47,610 nt of DNA from CAAFZY01 sp964410325. Its GTDB lineage: Bacteria > Pseudomonadota > Alphaproteobacteria > RF32 > CAG-239. The stretch spans positions 1 through 47,610 of the forward strand of contig CAYPFN010000013.1 in the NCBI GenBank assembly GCA_964410325.1, written 5' to 3'. A program made the position numbers and the translations under genes. How positions within the stretch are numbered: position 1 is the first letter of the stretch; every line of letters starts with the position of its first letter. Positions 31,193 through 40,298 of the stretch are shown here, one piece after another. The notes beneath the pieces are model-generated. The model was not told where the DNA came from and made no database searches. It saw only the letters and a list, made by a program, of their open reading frames with translations.

Positions 31193-32980
31193 ATGGAAAG
31201 CGACTTACAAAAATTTATTGAAGAATTGCGTAGCCGTATATCCGTGGCCGATGTTGTTGCCGAACGGGTAAAACTTACTCGTAAAGGACGGGAATATCTC
31301 GGTCTTTGCCCTTTCCATAATGAAAAGACCCCCTCTTTTACGGTTAACGAAGCTAAAGGCTTTTACCATTGCTTCGGATGTGGCGCGCACGGCGACATTA
31401 TCAAATTCGAAATGGAAGCCAACAACCTCCCCTTTATGGACGCTCTGGAAAAACTGGCACACAAAGCAGGCCTGCAAATGCCAAAATTTTCCCAGGAAAA
31501 TGCTCCCGAACAGCAAAAACGCCAGTCTTTATATGAGATTATGGAACTTTCCGCCTCATTTTATGAGAAGACCCTTTTTCTACACGAAGGCGCCATCGGT
31601 CTGGAATATTTCCGCCGTCGCGGCTTAGATGACGAGCTGATAAAAAAATTCCGCTTAGGTTATGCACCAGGCAACAATGCCCTGAAGGCCTATTTAAGCG
31701 GTAAAGGCATCAATGAACACGACATGGCCGAACTTGGGCTTATTGCCATTCCCGAAGACCGCAATCGCACACCACACGACTTTTTCAGAGAACGTGTCAT
31801 CATCCCGATTCGCGACAAACGTGGGCGTGTTATTGCCTTCGGCGGACGAATTATGGGCGACGGCCAACCCAAATACCTAAATTCCCCGGAAACACCAGTG
31901 TTTAACAAGCGAAAAATGCTCTATAACATCCATTTCGCCCGGGATAAAGGTTTTGCCGAACGCAATTTCATCATTTGTGAAGGCTACATGGATGTCATCG
32001 CTCTGGATAAATACGGATTCGGTTATGCCGCCGCTCCGATGGGTACGGCTTTAACCGAAGAACAGATTATTGAGGCTTGGAAAGTTGTTCCCGAACCTAT
32101 TTTATGTTTCGACGGCGATAATGCTGGAATCAAAGCGGCGCTACGTTCAGTAGATCGAGCTCTGCCGATTTTAAAAGCCGGATATTCTCTAAAATTTATG
32201 TTCTTGCCGGATAAAATGGATCCAGATGAATTCCTAAAAGCCAAAGGTCGAGATGAGTTCATAAAACTCATGCAGGAAACCACTCCTTTAATGCAGCTGT
32301 TATGGGATAAAAACACAAAAGAGCAGCCGGCACAAACTCCAGAACAAAAAGCCTTGATTGAAAAAAACATCATGGCAGAAGTGGCTAAAATTCAAGATGA
32401 AAAAGTCCGCGACTACTACGTTCAAGAAATGCAAAAACGAATTTATGACACTTACGGCCGTGGTATGCTACGTTCTTATTATCACAACAACTCCCGCCCT
32501 CTTTCTCGAAAACAAGCAAAAGCCACGCCACCAATCCGAGATGTCGATTTAAGATTTATCTTGGCCGGCCTACTGTTGTTTCCACCGTTAATCGGCGATT
32601 TTGAAGAAAAATTATTAACTTTTGACATCTCCAAATTCAGCCTTTACAATCTGTTACAGGCGGCTATTGAGACATTTCATGAAGATGAAAACATAACTTC
32701 AGAAAATCTGTTGGAGAGGTTAAAAGCCAACAATTATGAAAAACAAGTGCATAATTTATGGGAAATCGGTATGCTGAAATCACAAAAGCCTTTCATCATT
32801 GATATAAAGCGTCAAATCGGCACCCTGCTGGCAGCAGTTCAAATCCGACAACTCAATCAAGATATTAATGAATATAAACTGAAATTAGATAAAACCACAG
32901 CCTCTGATGAAGACTATCAACATTATCTGGCGCTGACAGCCGAACGCAATCAGCTACTCATCGAATATAATTTAGATTGA
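31193..32980 (+). CDS. dnaG: DNA primase
   Basis: The 595-aa primase has the CHC2 zinc finger (Cys39, His42, Cys60, Cys63 in LCPFHNEKTPSF and HCFGCGAHGD) and the RNA-polymerase core with FRERVIIPIRDKRGRVIAFGGR. The TOPRIM domain includes ICEGYMDVIAL (Glu263) and CFDGDNAGIKAA. A C-terminal helicase-interaction domain of ~150 residues follows. DnaG makes the RNA primers for replication. rpoD, which follows dnaG in many relatives, is not here but at 44932. Confidence 0.96.
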   Translation: MESDLQKFIEELRSRISVADVVAERVKLTRKGREYLGLCPFHNEKTPSFTVNEAKGFYHCFGCGAHGDIIKFEMEANNLPFMDALEKLAHKAGLQMPKFSQENAPEQQKRQSLYEIMELSASFYEKTLFLHEGAIGLEYFRRRGLDDELIKKFRLGYAPGNNALKAYLSGKGINEHDMAELGLIAIPEDRNRTPHDFFRERVIIPIRDKRGRVIAFGGRIMGDGQPKYLNSPETPVFNKRKMLYNIHFARDKGFAERNFIICEGYMDVIALDKYGFGYAAAPMGTALTEEQIIEAWKVVPEPILCFDGDNAGIKAALRSVDRALPILKAGYSLKFMFLPDKMDPDEFLKAKGRDEFIKLMQETTPLMQLLWDKNTKEQPAQTPEQKALIEKNIMAEVAKIQDEKVRDYYVQEMQKRIYDTYGRGMLRSYYHNNSRPLSRKQAKATPPIRDVDLRFILAGLLLFPPLIGDFEEKLLTFDISKFSLYNLLQAAIETFHEDENITSENLLERLKANNYEKQVHNLWEIGMLKSQKPFIIDIKRQIGTLLAAVQIRQLNQDINEYKLKLDKTTASDEDYQHYLALTAERNQLLIEYNLD

Positions 32981-33175
32981 AAATACGGCGACATTTCTTT
33001 TCATTATCTTGAAACTTCCCGTAAAGCTGACTATCTTATCGGCAAACACGAATGTTTTTTAAAGATATTTTATAAATCTTAATTTTCTAACACTTTGACA
33101 CCACATAATAATAAATTAACACAGTTGATATATATTACAGAAAGATTTTAAATATCTGAAATCAAAGTCGAGATT

Positions 33176-34987
33176 TTAAAAATATCGTTTAATTCGCAAA
33201 CCGGCTTCTGTAATATCCGTGCCATAATTTTGCGTATAATTAAACACCACCTCTACCGCAAGATTACGCGAAAGATAATAATCGGCCATCAATGACCAAG
33301 TTAGATCGCTACCGGCTTTATCCGTAGCAAAAACTTTTTTGACTTCCGCCGACAATCCTGCTTTTTCAAACGAAAGTAGCATTCCGGCGGCAAACCCGAC
33401 GCCAAGCAACTGGTTATTCGCCAAAAATCCGCCATAAGCGCCTTCAACACTACTTAAACCATAAACCCATAGATGCTCCATCAGGGCATAAGTTCCGCCA
33501 CCACCGACATTGCCATTTAAAACATAACCTTCATCTTCAGTTCTCGGATTAAGCTGGCGGGAAACATTCAAACCAATCCGATATGACATAGCCTGAAAGA
33601 CGGCATCAATCGGCGAAAAAGAAGATAGTTGCAAAATGTTTAACTTATCCAGCACATATTTGTCATGCTTATCGTAATGCCGAAAATTAACATCTAAAAA
33701 ATTAATTTCCGCACCTGGCAGAAAACCAAACCCGTTATCTGTCAACAAATGATAAGCCGGCCGAAAACTCAACTGTTCATAAAAGTCACCGTTACGCACA
33801 CCAGCGCCAAAACTCATCATCATAGAATCATGGCCTAAAACTGGATTCTTTCCTATTTTTAACTCGTCAAATTTCTGACCAGCTGCCGTTTGGTTGCGTG
33901 CCCGTAGTAGAGTAAAACTTTTTTGGCGGTATTCTGCCAATTCCAAATCACCAGCGACATATTGGTATTGCACATACTGGTAAGCCGTCTCCAAAACATC
34001 GGCTTTTTCCTCTTCCGGCAAGGATTCTGACTTTTTCATATCTAATTTTGTCGCATCTAAAAAAGCTTCATACAGCCGATTATTCATCTGCGTAATCCGA
34101 TAACGGATTTTGCGCTGGCGCGAAGGCCGATAATTAACCGATTTAACCAGCCCTTTCCGAGCGTTAACTGCCTTAATGGTATCCAACGGAATGGTCTGCG
34201 CCTTAAAATCATTTGCCAGTTTTAACTCCGGCCGCACAGCATCAAACAATTCCATCAACATATATGAACAATTCTGGCTAAAAAAATAATAAGGAGTTAT
34301 TGTCTGTCCCGCTTCCCAAATATGAGCCACAAACAAATCAAGCTCTTCTGGGCTTAAATCAAGATTATATTCCCAGATATCACGATTTTCGATATTGTTA
34401 TAGGTATTGATAATATCATAATACGGTTTAACCGTATAACCGCCCGGATAAAATCCTACCAAACCATAAACAGCATATAAAAAGCTATTTTCATAACCTT
34501 CCGTCCAGGCGCCGTAATTAATGCCGTGCGCCAAAAGCTGCGTACCTTTACGCGCCGTATCTACCCTCAAAAGCGTATGTCCAAACAATGATGATGAGTT
34601 GTTCATATAAGCGTCCGTAAACAACAGTGTAATCCCCGCCGGACGCAAATCATCTTTAAATTGTTCAAATTCCGTACATTCGGGAAATTCTGAATTTATT
34701 AGGCCATTCCTTTTCAAAACCATATATCTGGCCGGGAATAAACATTTTTTTTCATTATCATCAGAATTAAACAAAGCAATTGTTGCCACCAATTCTTTTT
34801 CCGGATTATTCCTTCCTTCAGGACTCAAATAAAAACTATCAGAACCGATTGTACCTTTATAGCCAAACCAGCCTTTTTGATAATGCACCAATGCCAACCA
34901 TACCAGCGAACGAGCAAACGGCAACTCTGTCGCCGTAGCGGCAAAAGCATACAAAAACAAAGCGGCAGTCAAAACAATTTTGTTCAT
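33176..34987 (-). CDS. DUF4105-family outer-envelope protein with C-terminal barrel
   Basis: The ATG at 34987 with AGGA upstream gives a clean signal peptide (NKIVLTAALFLYAFAATA); the open frame extends 20 codons further without it. The N-terminal half holds the DUF4105 (Lnb-like) pattern: LLFTDAYMNNSSSLFGHTLL, GINYGAWTEGYENSFLYA, the catalytic-looking FSQNCSYMLMEL cysteine, and WEYNLDLSP. The C-terminal ~220 residues are a beta-barrel-like region ending in ITEAGLRIKRYF, with the terminal Phe. In Gram-positive Lnb proteins, a similar domain is acyl-transferring; here an envelope enzyme on an outer-membrane barrel is inferred. It follows the DUF3015 gene. Confidence 0.85.
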   Translation of the reverse strand: MNKIVLTAALFLYAFAATATELPFARSLVWLALVHYQKGWFGYKGTIGSDSFYLSPEGRNNPEKELVATIALFNSDDNEKKCLFPARYMVLKRNGLINSEFPECTEFEQFKDDLRPAGITLLFTDAYMNNSSSLFGHTLLRVDTARKGTQLLAHGINYGAWTEGYENSFLYAVYGLVGFYPGGYTVKPYYDIINTYNNIENRDIWEYNLDLSPEELDLFVAHIWEAGQTITPYYFFSQNCSYMLMELFDAVRPELKLANDFKAQTIPLDTIKAVNARKGLVKSVNYRPSRQRKIRYRITQMNNRLYEAFLDATKLDMKKSESLPEEEKADVLETAYQYVQYQYVAGDLELAEYRQKSFTLLRARNQTAAGQKFDELKIGKNPVLGHDSMMMSFGAGVRNGDFYEQLSFRPAYHLLTDNGFGFLPGAEINFLDVNFRHYDKHDKYVLDKLNILQLSSFSPIDAVFQAMSYRIGLNVSRQLNPRTEDEGYVLNGNVGGGGTYALMEHLWVYGLSSVEGAYGGFLANNQLLGVGFAAGMLLSFEKAGLSAEVKKVFATDKAGSDLTWSLMADYYLSRNLAVEVVFNYTQNYGTDITEAGLRIKRYF

Positions 34988-35007
34988 CAGAATTTTCCTA
35001 ACACAAA

Positions 35008-35037
35008 CAGACACGGCTATTTTACAAGCCGTGTCTG
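35008..35037 (-). terminator. Perfect 11-bp hairpin between the DUF3015 and DUF4105 genes
   Basis: CAGACACGGCT (35008-35018) and AGCCGTGTCTG (35027-35037) are perfectly complementary around an 8-nt loop. On minus it is followed by TTTGTG, a weak U-run. It may be a leaky terminator that lowers DUF4105 expression relative to DUF3015. Confidence 0.65.
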
Positions 35038-35066
35038 CTCCACACATATCAGCCTGTTTTGCAGAT

Positions 35067-35525
35067 TTAAGCTTTCATAATTTCATAAAATCTTAAAGTA
35101 ACATCAACAGCGTCAACATTTTCATTCGGAAACAAAACTGCAAAATTCTGATAAGATTTTGCGGCCACGGTTTCAGCATCCATATTCATAATACCAGCCA
35201 GCGTTGTCAACGTCTCACCTTGGCCAGCGGCTGCATCCATGGCGAATTGTTCCAAATTGTTTTCTAAAAAGACCAAAACCATTTTCTGGGTTCCGCCAGT
35301 AACTCGGCCATTCGGATCGCATCCCGAAGTACCAAAAGTAATACCGAAAGTCTGCGTACCGAATATTCCATTAGTAGTAACGGCGGCAACCTGCGGAAGA
35401 ATACCGCTCTGACCGCGCCATGCCATGGAACCAAGGCCACATCCGGTACTGTCAATCGCCTGCGCCGGTGCGGAAATCATCATAACGGTACCAAGCATTA
35501 AAGAAGCTACTAAAATTTTATTCAT
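35067..35525 (-). CDS. DUF3015-family periplasmic protein
   Basis: The 152-aa protein has a signal peptide (NKILVASLMLGTVMMISAPAQA). The mature part has the DUF3015 start STGCGLGSMAWRGQ, FGITFGTSGCDPNG, then LVFLENNLEQFAMDAAAGQGETL and a C-terminal helical domain. The paired cysteines could form a disulfide. The family's function is unknown. It is the first gene of a two-gene unit with the DUF4105 protein, suggesting a joint envelope role. Confidence 0.85.
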   Translation of the reverse strand: MNKILVASLMLGTVMMISAPAQAIDSTGCGLGSMAWRGQSGILPQVAAVTTNGIFGTQTFGITFGTSGCDPNGRVTGGTQKMVLVFLENNLEQFAMDAAAGQGETLTTLAGIMNMDAETVAAKSYQNFAVLFPNENVDAVDVTLRFYEIMKA

Positions 35526-35625
35526 TAGTTTTCTCCGTTAGTATAGAAAAATTTACTTCTTAAAAATACCAAACCCCAAACTTTTGTATATACAAATTAA
35601 AAGTTTTACACAAAAAAGAAAAAGC

Positions 35626-35653
35626 TTGATTTATTTTTTATTCGTATTATAAA
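35626..35653 (+). promoter_or_regulatory. Possible greA promoter
   Basis: TTGATT (35626-35631), a 16-bp spacer and TATAAA (35648-35653). The predicted message would have a leader of ~120 nt containing the hairpin at 35677-35701. Confidence 0.45.
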
Positions 35654-35676
35654 CACATTATAAATGTAAAGCTCGG

Positions 35677-35701
35677 CTGTGACAGAGATTCTTTGTCACA
35701 G
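35677..35701 (+). promoter_or_regulatory. Hairpin in the greA leader, possible attenuator
   Basis: CTGTGACA (35677-35684) pairs perfectly with TGTCACAG (35694-35701) around a 9-nt loop, with a T-run a few bases later (TCAAATTTTTC). In E. coli the greA leader ends at an internal terminator and yields the GraL RNA; a similar arrangement is conceivable here. Confidence 0.45.
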
Positions 35702-35779
35702 TCAAATTTTTCAAACTTTTTTAAACGCATCTGCCTTTCAATAAAAAGAAAGGAAAGGTTTTTATTGGAGGATTAAAAA

Positions 35780-36253
35780 ATGGATAAATTTCCTTTGACC
35801 AAAAAAGGGTATTTACAACTTGAACAAGAGTTAAAAAACTTAAAAGGCACAGATCGGCCAAACATTATTGCCGCTATTACCGAAGCCCGTTCCCACGGCG
35901 ATTTGTCTGAAAACGCCGAATACTCCGCTGCCAAAGAAAAACAAAGTTTTATCGAAGGCCGCATTCAAGAGCTAGAAGCCGTTGTTAGCCGCGCTCAGGT
36001 CATTGATCCTCAATCCGTTAAGGGCGATGTTATACGTTTTGGCGCCACGGTTTTAGTTGTTGATGAAGATAGTGATAAAGAAACCGAATATCAGATTGTC
36101 GGCGATTATGAAGCCGATATTGAAAAAAATTTGATTTCAATTTCTTCTCCGTTGGCTAAAGCTTTAATCGGCAAAGAGGTCGGCGATATTGCCGAATACA
36201 CAGCGCCTGGCGGCAAAAAATCTTTTGAAATTTTAGAAGTCAAATATATTTAA
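35780..36253 (+). CDS. greA: Transcription elongation factor GreA
   Basis: The 157-aa protein has the N-terminal coiled coil with LTKKGYLQLEQELKNLK and the tip acidic residues within DLSENAEYSAAKEKQ (Asp and Glu, needed for RNA cleavage). The C-terminal FKBP-like domain includes SPLAKALIGKEVGD and PGGKKSFEIL. GreA rescues backtracked RNA polymerase. A strong GGAGG lies before the ATG, and it is followed by a good terminator, so it is monocistronic. Confidence 0.96.
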   Translation: MDKFPLTKKGYLQLEQELKNLKGTDRPNIIAAITEARSHGDLSENAEYSAAKEKQSFIEGRIQELEAVVSRAQVIDPQSVKGDVIRFGATVLVVDEDSDKETEYQIVGDYEADIEKNLISISSPLAKALIGKEVGDIAEYTAPGGKKSFEILEVKYI

Positions 36254-36275
36254 TTTTAATATTTTATACCTAAAT

Positions 36276-36305
36276 AAAAAGCCGGATATAAAAATCCGGC
36301 TTTTT
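36276..36305 (+). terminator. greA terminator
   Basis: AAAAAGCCGGAT (36276-36287) pairs perfectly with ATCCGGCTTTTT (36294-36305) over a 6-nt loop, ending in T-rich sequence. Confidence 0.9.
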
Positions 36306-36394
36306 ATTTCAGGAGAGAGAGCATAGACAAAGAAAATGCATTTACGATTATGCCAACAAATTGGCAGCTTTTTATATTTTAAAATGCCAAAACC

Positions 36395-36886
36395 TTAAAA
36401 CGTGGCAATAGCAGCCACTAAGCGTTGTTCAAACTGTGCGACATTAATAAGATTATCCCAGCCGCGAAGCTCTAGCGGCAAAATAATTTTATCCTGCCGA
36501 TAACAAAATTCATGCAACCCAAATACCGGTATTTGGCTACAGGCTTCGGGCAAAGCTGTATCAGTAAAACAAAACACGCCGAAATATTTTTCCGGCAGCG
36601 TTCCTTGCGGAAGTTTTACTTTTTTTTCAAGATGTTCATAACAAACACGAACATAATCTCTAAAAAAATCTTCCCAATTTTCACATATTTCCTGCCAGAC
36701 AAACAGCACCTGCCCTTGTTGATTTCTAAGTTGATAAAGCGGCAACGGATGTTCATCGGCAAAAAGTGGAAAATTTTTAAGCACCCGCGTCAAAAGAAAA
36801 ATCATCAGCGGATAAAATAATAACTGTCGCCGCTGCACCACTTCCACCAACCGGCTGACATCTATTTCAATAAGTTTATACTGCAT
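36395..36886 (-). CDS. Degenerate chloramphenicol-acetyltransferase-fold protein, 163 aa
   Basis: The order of conserved-looking segments follows type A CAT: a short strand start (YKLIEIDVSRLVE), the FYPLMIFLLTRVLKNFPLF helix, a LFVWQEICENWEDFFRDY segment, and a final DKIILPLELRGWDNLIN-FEQRL. In active CAT, the last segment reads as an HHAVCDG site. Here GWDNLIN replaces it, so the catalytic histidine is absent, and the chain is ~50 residues short. It is probably a non-enzymatic relative. The CAT assignment comes from pattern comparison by eye and is moderate in strength. There is no strong RBS. Confidence 0.5.
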   Translation of the reverse strand: MQYKLIEIDVSRLVEVVQRRQLLFYPLMIFLLTRVLKNFPLFADEHPLPLYQLRNQQGQVLFVWQEICENWEDFFRDYVRVCYEHLEKKVKLPQGTLPEKYFGVFCFTDTALPEACSQIPVFGLHEFCYRQDKIILPLELRGWDNLINVAQFEQRLVAAIATF

Positions 36887-36985
36887 ACGTTCGATCTTCG
36901 TAAAAATTATTTACTACGCTGAACCTAATTTGCCTCAACGGTCAAGATTTTTCAAGCCATAAATACTCGTATCGATAATACCCTG

Positions 36986-37216
36986 CTGGTTTTACAACAG
37001 CATAAAACTCATTCCTCCACTTCCTTATACTTTTAAAGATCATTATTCTGTCATGTCTGCGAGAGGATATTCTCTCTTCCTTTGCTTATCCTCAAGAAGC
37101 AGGCAAACAACCTGCCGAATATCAGATATCCACATGCAAATATACGCATGCCCCTTATCCGAATGCTTGAGTATGTCAGACGCTTATTGCCAACAATAAC
37201 GCTTCTGACTGTTTTT
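36986..37216 (+). ncRNA. Candidate structured small RNA
   Basis: A GATAAT -10-like hexamer (36974-36979, TTCAAG 17 bp upstream) could start a ~230-nt RNA that ends at the terminator at 37175-37216. Inside are TGCTG/CAGCA, GAGAG/CTCTC, GCAGG/CCTGC and CATGC/GCATG hairpins, the last two enclosed by CTCAAG...CTTGAG. No known RNA family (6S, 4.5S, RNase P, tmRNA) was recognised. Confidence 0.35.
37175..37216 (+). terminator. Orphan plus-strand terminator
   Basis: GTCAGACGCTTATTG (37175-37189) pairs with CAATAACGCTTCTGAC (37194-37209) over a CCAA loop with one mismatch and one bulge, followed by TGTTTTTGATTTTTT. No plus-strand gene precedes it after greA, which has its own terminator. Confidence 0.7.
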
Positions 37217-37264
37217 GATTTTTTATTACTTTATATTTCGCACCTGTTTCTTACCGCAATAGAA

Positions 37265-38173
37265 TCAGAGTCTGATACCTTGTGCAAATTTAAAGCCGCG
37301 TAAAAGCTCTTCCGTTGTCATGGCTTTTTTCCCCTGCCTTTGAATCTGCCTAATTCTCAAAGACTTATCTCCGCAGGAAATCAGAAGTTCCTGCTCCCCT
37401 TCTAAAATTTCACCTGCCACACCCGTAGCCTCTGCAACCTCGGCCAACAATACTTTAAACCGCTCGCCACCGTATTCAAAAAACATCGCCGGAAACGGAT
37501 TAAAAGCCCTGATTTTACGTTCAAGTATTTCTGCCGAATTGAAAAAATCCAGCCGACACTCAGTTTTTTCCAACTTAGTCGCATATGTTGCCAACCTTTC
37601 ATCTTGCGGTTCAGGCCGTAGCGTCGGAAGCTTTCTTAAAACATCAACCATCAATTCTGCCCCGATTTCGGCCAGTTTATCATGCAAAATTCCTCCAGTG
37701 GTTTCCGATGTAATCGGCACTGTGCCTTTAGCATACATAGCACCGGCATCCAGCGCCTCAACAATTTGCATAATCGTCACGCCGCTTTCACTATCACCGG
37801 CTTCAATACTGCGTTGTATCGGCGCCGCACCGCGCCAGCGCGGCAGTAAAGAAGCATGTACATTTAAACATCCATATTTCGGTGCCTCAATAACGGCCTG
37901 CGGCAAAATCAATCCGTAAGCCGCCACCACAGCCACATCAGCACCTAAATTTTTAAAAGACTGTTGTTCTTCAATATTTTTAAAGGTTCTAGGTGTCCGT
38001 ATCTCAAGCCCATATTTTTCAGCAGTCAGATGCACTGGCGTCTTCATCAGCTTATTTCCCCTGCCCGCCTCTTTAGGTGAGCGAGTATACACACAAACGA
38101 CTTCATGCTCTTTGACTAAATTTTCCAAAACCGGCACCGCAAAATCCGGCGTGCCCATAAAAACAATTCTCAT
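37265..38173 (-). CDS. fmt: Methionyl-tRNA formyltransferase
   Basis: Fmt formylates initiator Met-tRNA with 10-formyl-THF. The 302-aa protein starts RIVFMGTPDFAVPVLENL and has the catalytic region LNVHASLLPRWRGAAPIQ near residue 105 with the GVTIMQI segment after it. The C-terminal OB-like domain begins near residue 205. Two ATGs lie six bases apart; GAGGA touches the first (38179), so the second (38173) has the normal spacing and is preferred. The usual partner def is not adjacent. Confidence 0.95.
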   Translation of the reverse strand: MRIVFMGTPDFAVPVLENLVKEHEVVCVYTRSPKEAGRGNKLMKTPVHLTAEKYGLEIRTPRTFKNIEEQQSFKNLGADVAVVAAYGLILPQAVIEAPKYGCLNVHASLLPRWRGAAPIQRSIEAGDSESGVTIMQIVEALDAGAMYAKGTVPITSETTGGILHDKLAEIGAELMVDVLRKLPTLRPEPQDERLATYATKLEKTECRLDFFNSAEILERKIRAFNPFPAMFFEYGGERFKVLLAEVAEATGVAGEILEGEQELLISCGDKSLRIRQIQRQGKKAMTTEELLRGFKFAQGIRL

Positions 38174-38217
38174 ACGCATTCCTCAATTCAATAAGCCGCC
38201 TAACGGCGGCTTATACC

Positions 38218-40098
38218 TTAATACTCAAAACCTAATAACTTATATTTAATCTGAATATCATACTCATTAGCATAACTGGACAATAGGGCTTGAGCAAAAT
38301 CATACGCCAATGACTGATATGCTTTCTGTTTAATTAACAATTGCTCGGATTCGCTTAGCGGAGCTGAATTTTTATAATCCTCCTCAGCAACAGCAACCAC
38401 ATAATCATCCCCTTGTTGAATCTGCCGCGGCGTATTAAGTGGCTCGGTAAACATTTCCCGAATATCGGCATAACCGATATTGGCAAAAGTTTCATTACGG
38501 GTAATCGGCTGTGAACGGTAAACCGTTAAACCATAACCCTTGGCTGCGGCACTGAGTTCGTCGCCATTTTCCAAATCATACATCAGATTATTAAGTAGTT
38601 CTTGGGCAATAGCTGCTTTTTCGTTAACTGCCCACAGTTTTTCAATTTCATCACGGACATCTTCCAAATCATTCGGATGTGAATCCATAATCTTATCAAC
38701 CCTAACCACAGCCAACCCTTCTTCCGTTTCCAAGACCTGACTGATTTCATCTTCATTATATGAGAAAATCGTATCAATAAAATCAATATCATGCACCAGC
38801 GCAGCCAATTCCGCATTAACTTCAGAAACACTGCCATTTTCCGCCAGGCCTTTTACTTGAAGCAGCGCTGTGCCAAATTGCTCAGACAATGTTTCCAGAC
38901 CAGCACCAGCTCCCAAAATGTCTTCGATTTGAGTTAGAATTGTATAACTTTCATCATATAAACGTTCGTTTTTTAAATTTTCTCTGATTTCTTCTGCCGC
39001 CTTCGCATAAGGAACCTTTGTTCCAACTTTAATGTCAGCCACCTTTAAAATCTGCCACATATCGCCAATTTGAACAGGTTTTGTATAACCGCCCTTTGAT
39101 AAACCGAAAGCAACTTCAGCCAATTCATAAACCAATTCATCTTTCGCGACATAGCCTAAATCCGTATCTTCTTCAGATTGGCCGGCTTCATTAGCGGCAA
39201 CTTCATAAAAATCAGTGCCGTTTTGCAAAGCAAAAAACGCTTTATTTGCCGATTGTTCATCAGCAAACATCATTTGCAGAACCTGTCTTGTTTCCGGCAT
39301 TTCATATTCGCTTTTATGTTCGTTATAATACGTTTCAACATCGGCATCATCAATAACCATCTGTTTAGCAATATCTTTTAAAGATAAAACCAGAACCGTC
39401 GCATTGCGGCGCTCAGGCTCAATAAAATTGGGAGCGAAATCCTGATAATACTGTTCAACTTCTTCCTCGGTAATTTTACGGTCAATTGCAACCTCATCTG
39501 GCCGGATAAAAACATATTTAAAAGTCCGGCGTTTGTTATCAACCACTGCTTCCGCCTGGAGGAAAACTTCCGGAACATTAATACCTTGAACCGGCATATC
39601 AATCAGCAAGCGGCGAACCAGATCGCGTTTAATATCGGCAATCAGTTCATTCTCCGTAAGCCCTCCCTTAGACAGAACCTGCCGGAAAATCTCTCGATTA
39701 AAACTACCTGACACATCTCTAAATGCAGGGTCATTAAAAATGATGCTTTGAACTAAACTCGGTTTAAAAGCAATATGATACTTGTTTTCTGTCCGATCAA
39801 GAACCGCGTTCTGCACTAATTGCTGCGTCTGCATTTGAATAAGCGTCTGCCGCATTTCATCGGTCAAATTAAAACTATCGCCAAGCAAATTGCGGGCGGC
39901 ATTGATTTCTTTCTGCAGCAAATATGAAAACTGCGCCTGAGAAATTTCAATATTATCAACTTTGATAATCGTCCGGTTGCTTCCGGCACTGTTGATGTAT
40001 CCCGTCACGCCGAATAACGACATAAAACTTAATGCCGTCAAAATCAAAATGAATTTTGCAATCCAGCTTTTCTGCGCTTTAGCCAATCTATTTATCAT
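38218..40098 (-). CDS. ppiD: PpiD-like periplasmic chaperone (SurA-N / parvulin domain)
   Basis: The ATG at 40098, following GGGAAAGAAAA, gives a 626-aa protein with a single N-terminal anchor (IAKFILILTALSFMSLFG, residues ~13-30). The SurA_N-type chaperone region (residues ~35-240) follows, then a degenerate parvulin domain (~250-350, DLGYVAKDELVYELAEVAFGL ... WQILKVADIK) and a long C-terminal helical region. The open frame begins at a TTG nine codons earlier. PpiD sits at the SecYEG exit and assists outer-membrane protein folding. It is divergent from tpiA. Confidence 0.9.
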   Translation of the reverse strand: MINRLAKAQKSWIAKFILILTALSFMSLFGVTGYINSAGSNRTIIKVDNIEISQAQFSYLLQKEINAARNLLGDSFNLTDEMRQTLIQMQTQQLVQNAVLDRTENKYHIAFKPSLVQSIIFNDPAFRDVSGSFNREIFRQVLSKGGLTENELIADIKRDLVRRLLIDMPVQGINVPEVFLQAEAVVDNKRRTFKYVFIRPDEVAIDRKITEEEVEQYYQDFAPNFIEPERRNATVLVLSLKDIAKQMVIDDADVETYYNEHKSEYEMPETRQVLQMMFADEQSANKAFFALQNGTDFYEVAANEAGQSEEDTDLGYVAKDELVYELAEVAFGLSKGGYTKPVQIGDMWQILKVADIKVGTKVPYAKAAEEIRENLKNERLYDESYTILTQIEDILGAGAGLETLSEQFGTALLQVKGLAENGSVSEVNAELAALVHDIDFIDTIFSYNEDEISQVLETEEGLAVVRVDKIMDSHPNDLEDVRDEIEKLWAVNEKAAIAQELLNNLMYDLENGDELSAAAKGYGLTVYRSQPITRNETFANIGYADIREMFTEPLNTPRQIQQGDDYVVAVAEEDYKNSAPLSESEQLLIKQKAYQSLAYDFAQALLSSYANEYDIQIKYKLLGFEY

Positions 40099-40298
40099 TT
40101 TTCTTTCCCATTTATAAGTAAACAATACATTTTTGCCACATTATAAATTATTAAATAATTAATGCAATTATTAAATGTTCGTGTTGAAAAGTTTTTTCAC
40201 CGTTTTTGATTGTTGAAAAGTATTTTTATCTGGAAAAAACGAAATCAATGTGCTAAAAGAGTGCCAATAAATGTTTTTAACTTGATTTTGGAGAGATA

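Larger units (their letters stand above)
36887..37264. other. 378-bp stretch without a supported protein gene
   Basis: It holds an orphan plus-strand terminator and several hairpins consistent with a small RNA (separate entries). A 73-codon plus-strand frame (37082-37303) begins with TTG, lacks an RBS and runs into the end of fmt, so I do not accept it. Confidence 0.5.

Noticed and set aside
37082..37303. 73-codon plus-strand ORF with a hydrophobic segment
   Set aside because: It starts at TTG, has no ribosome-binding site, reads through a strong terminator and runs into fmt antisense.
40182..40221. Two 11-bp direct repeats (TGTTGAAAAGT) 29 bp apart upstream of tpiA
   Set aside because: They are short and AT-rich; they may be overlapping promoter-like elements or an operator, but there is not enough to support a site.
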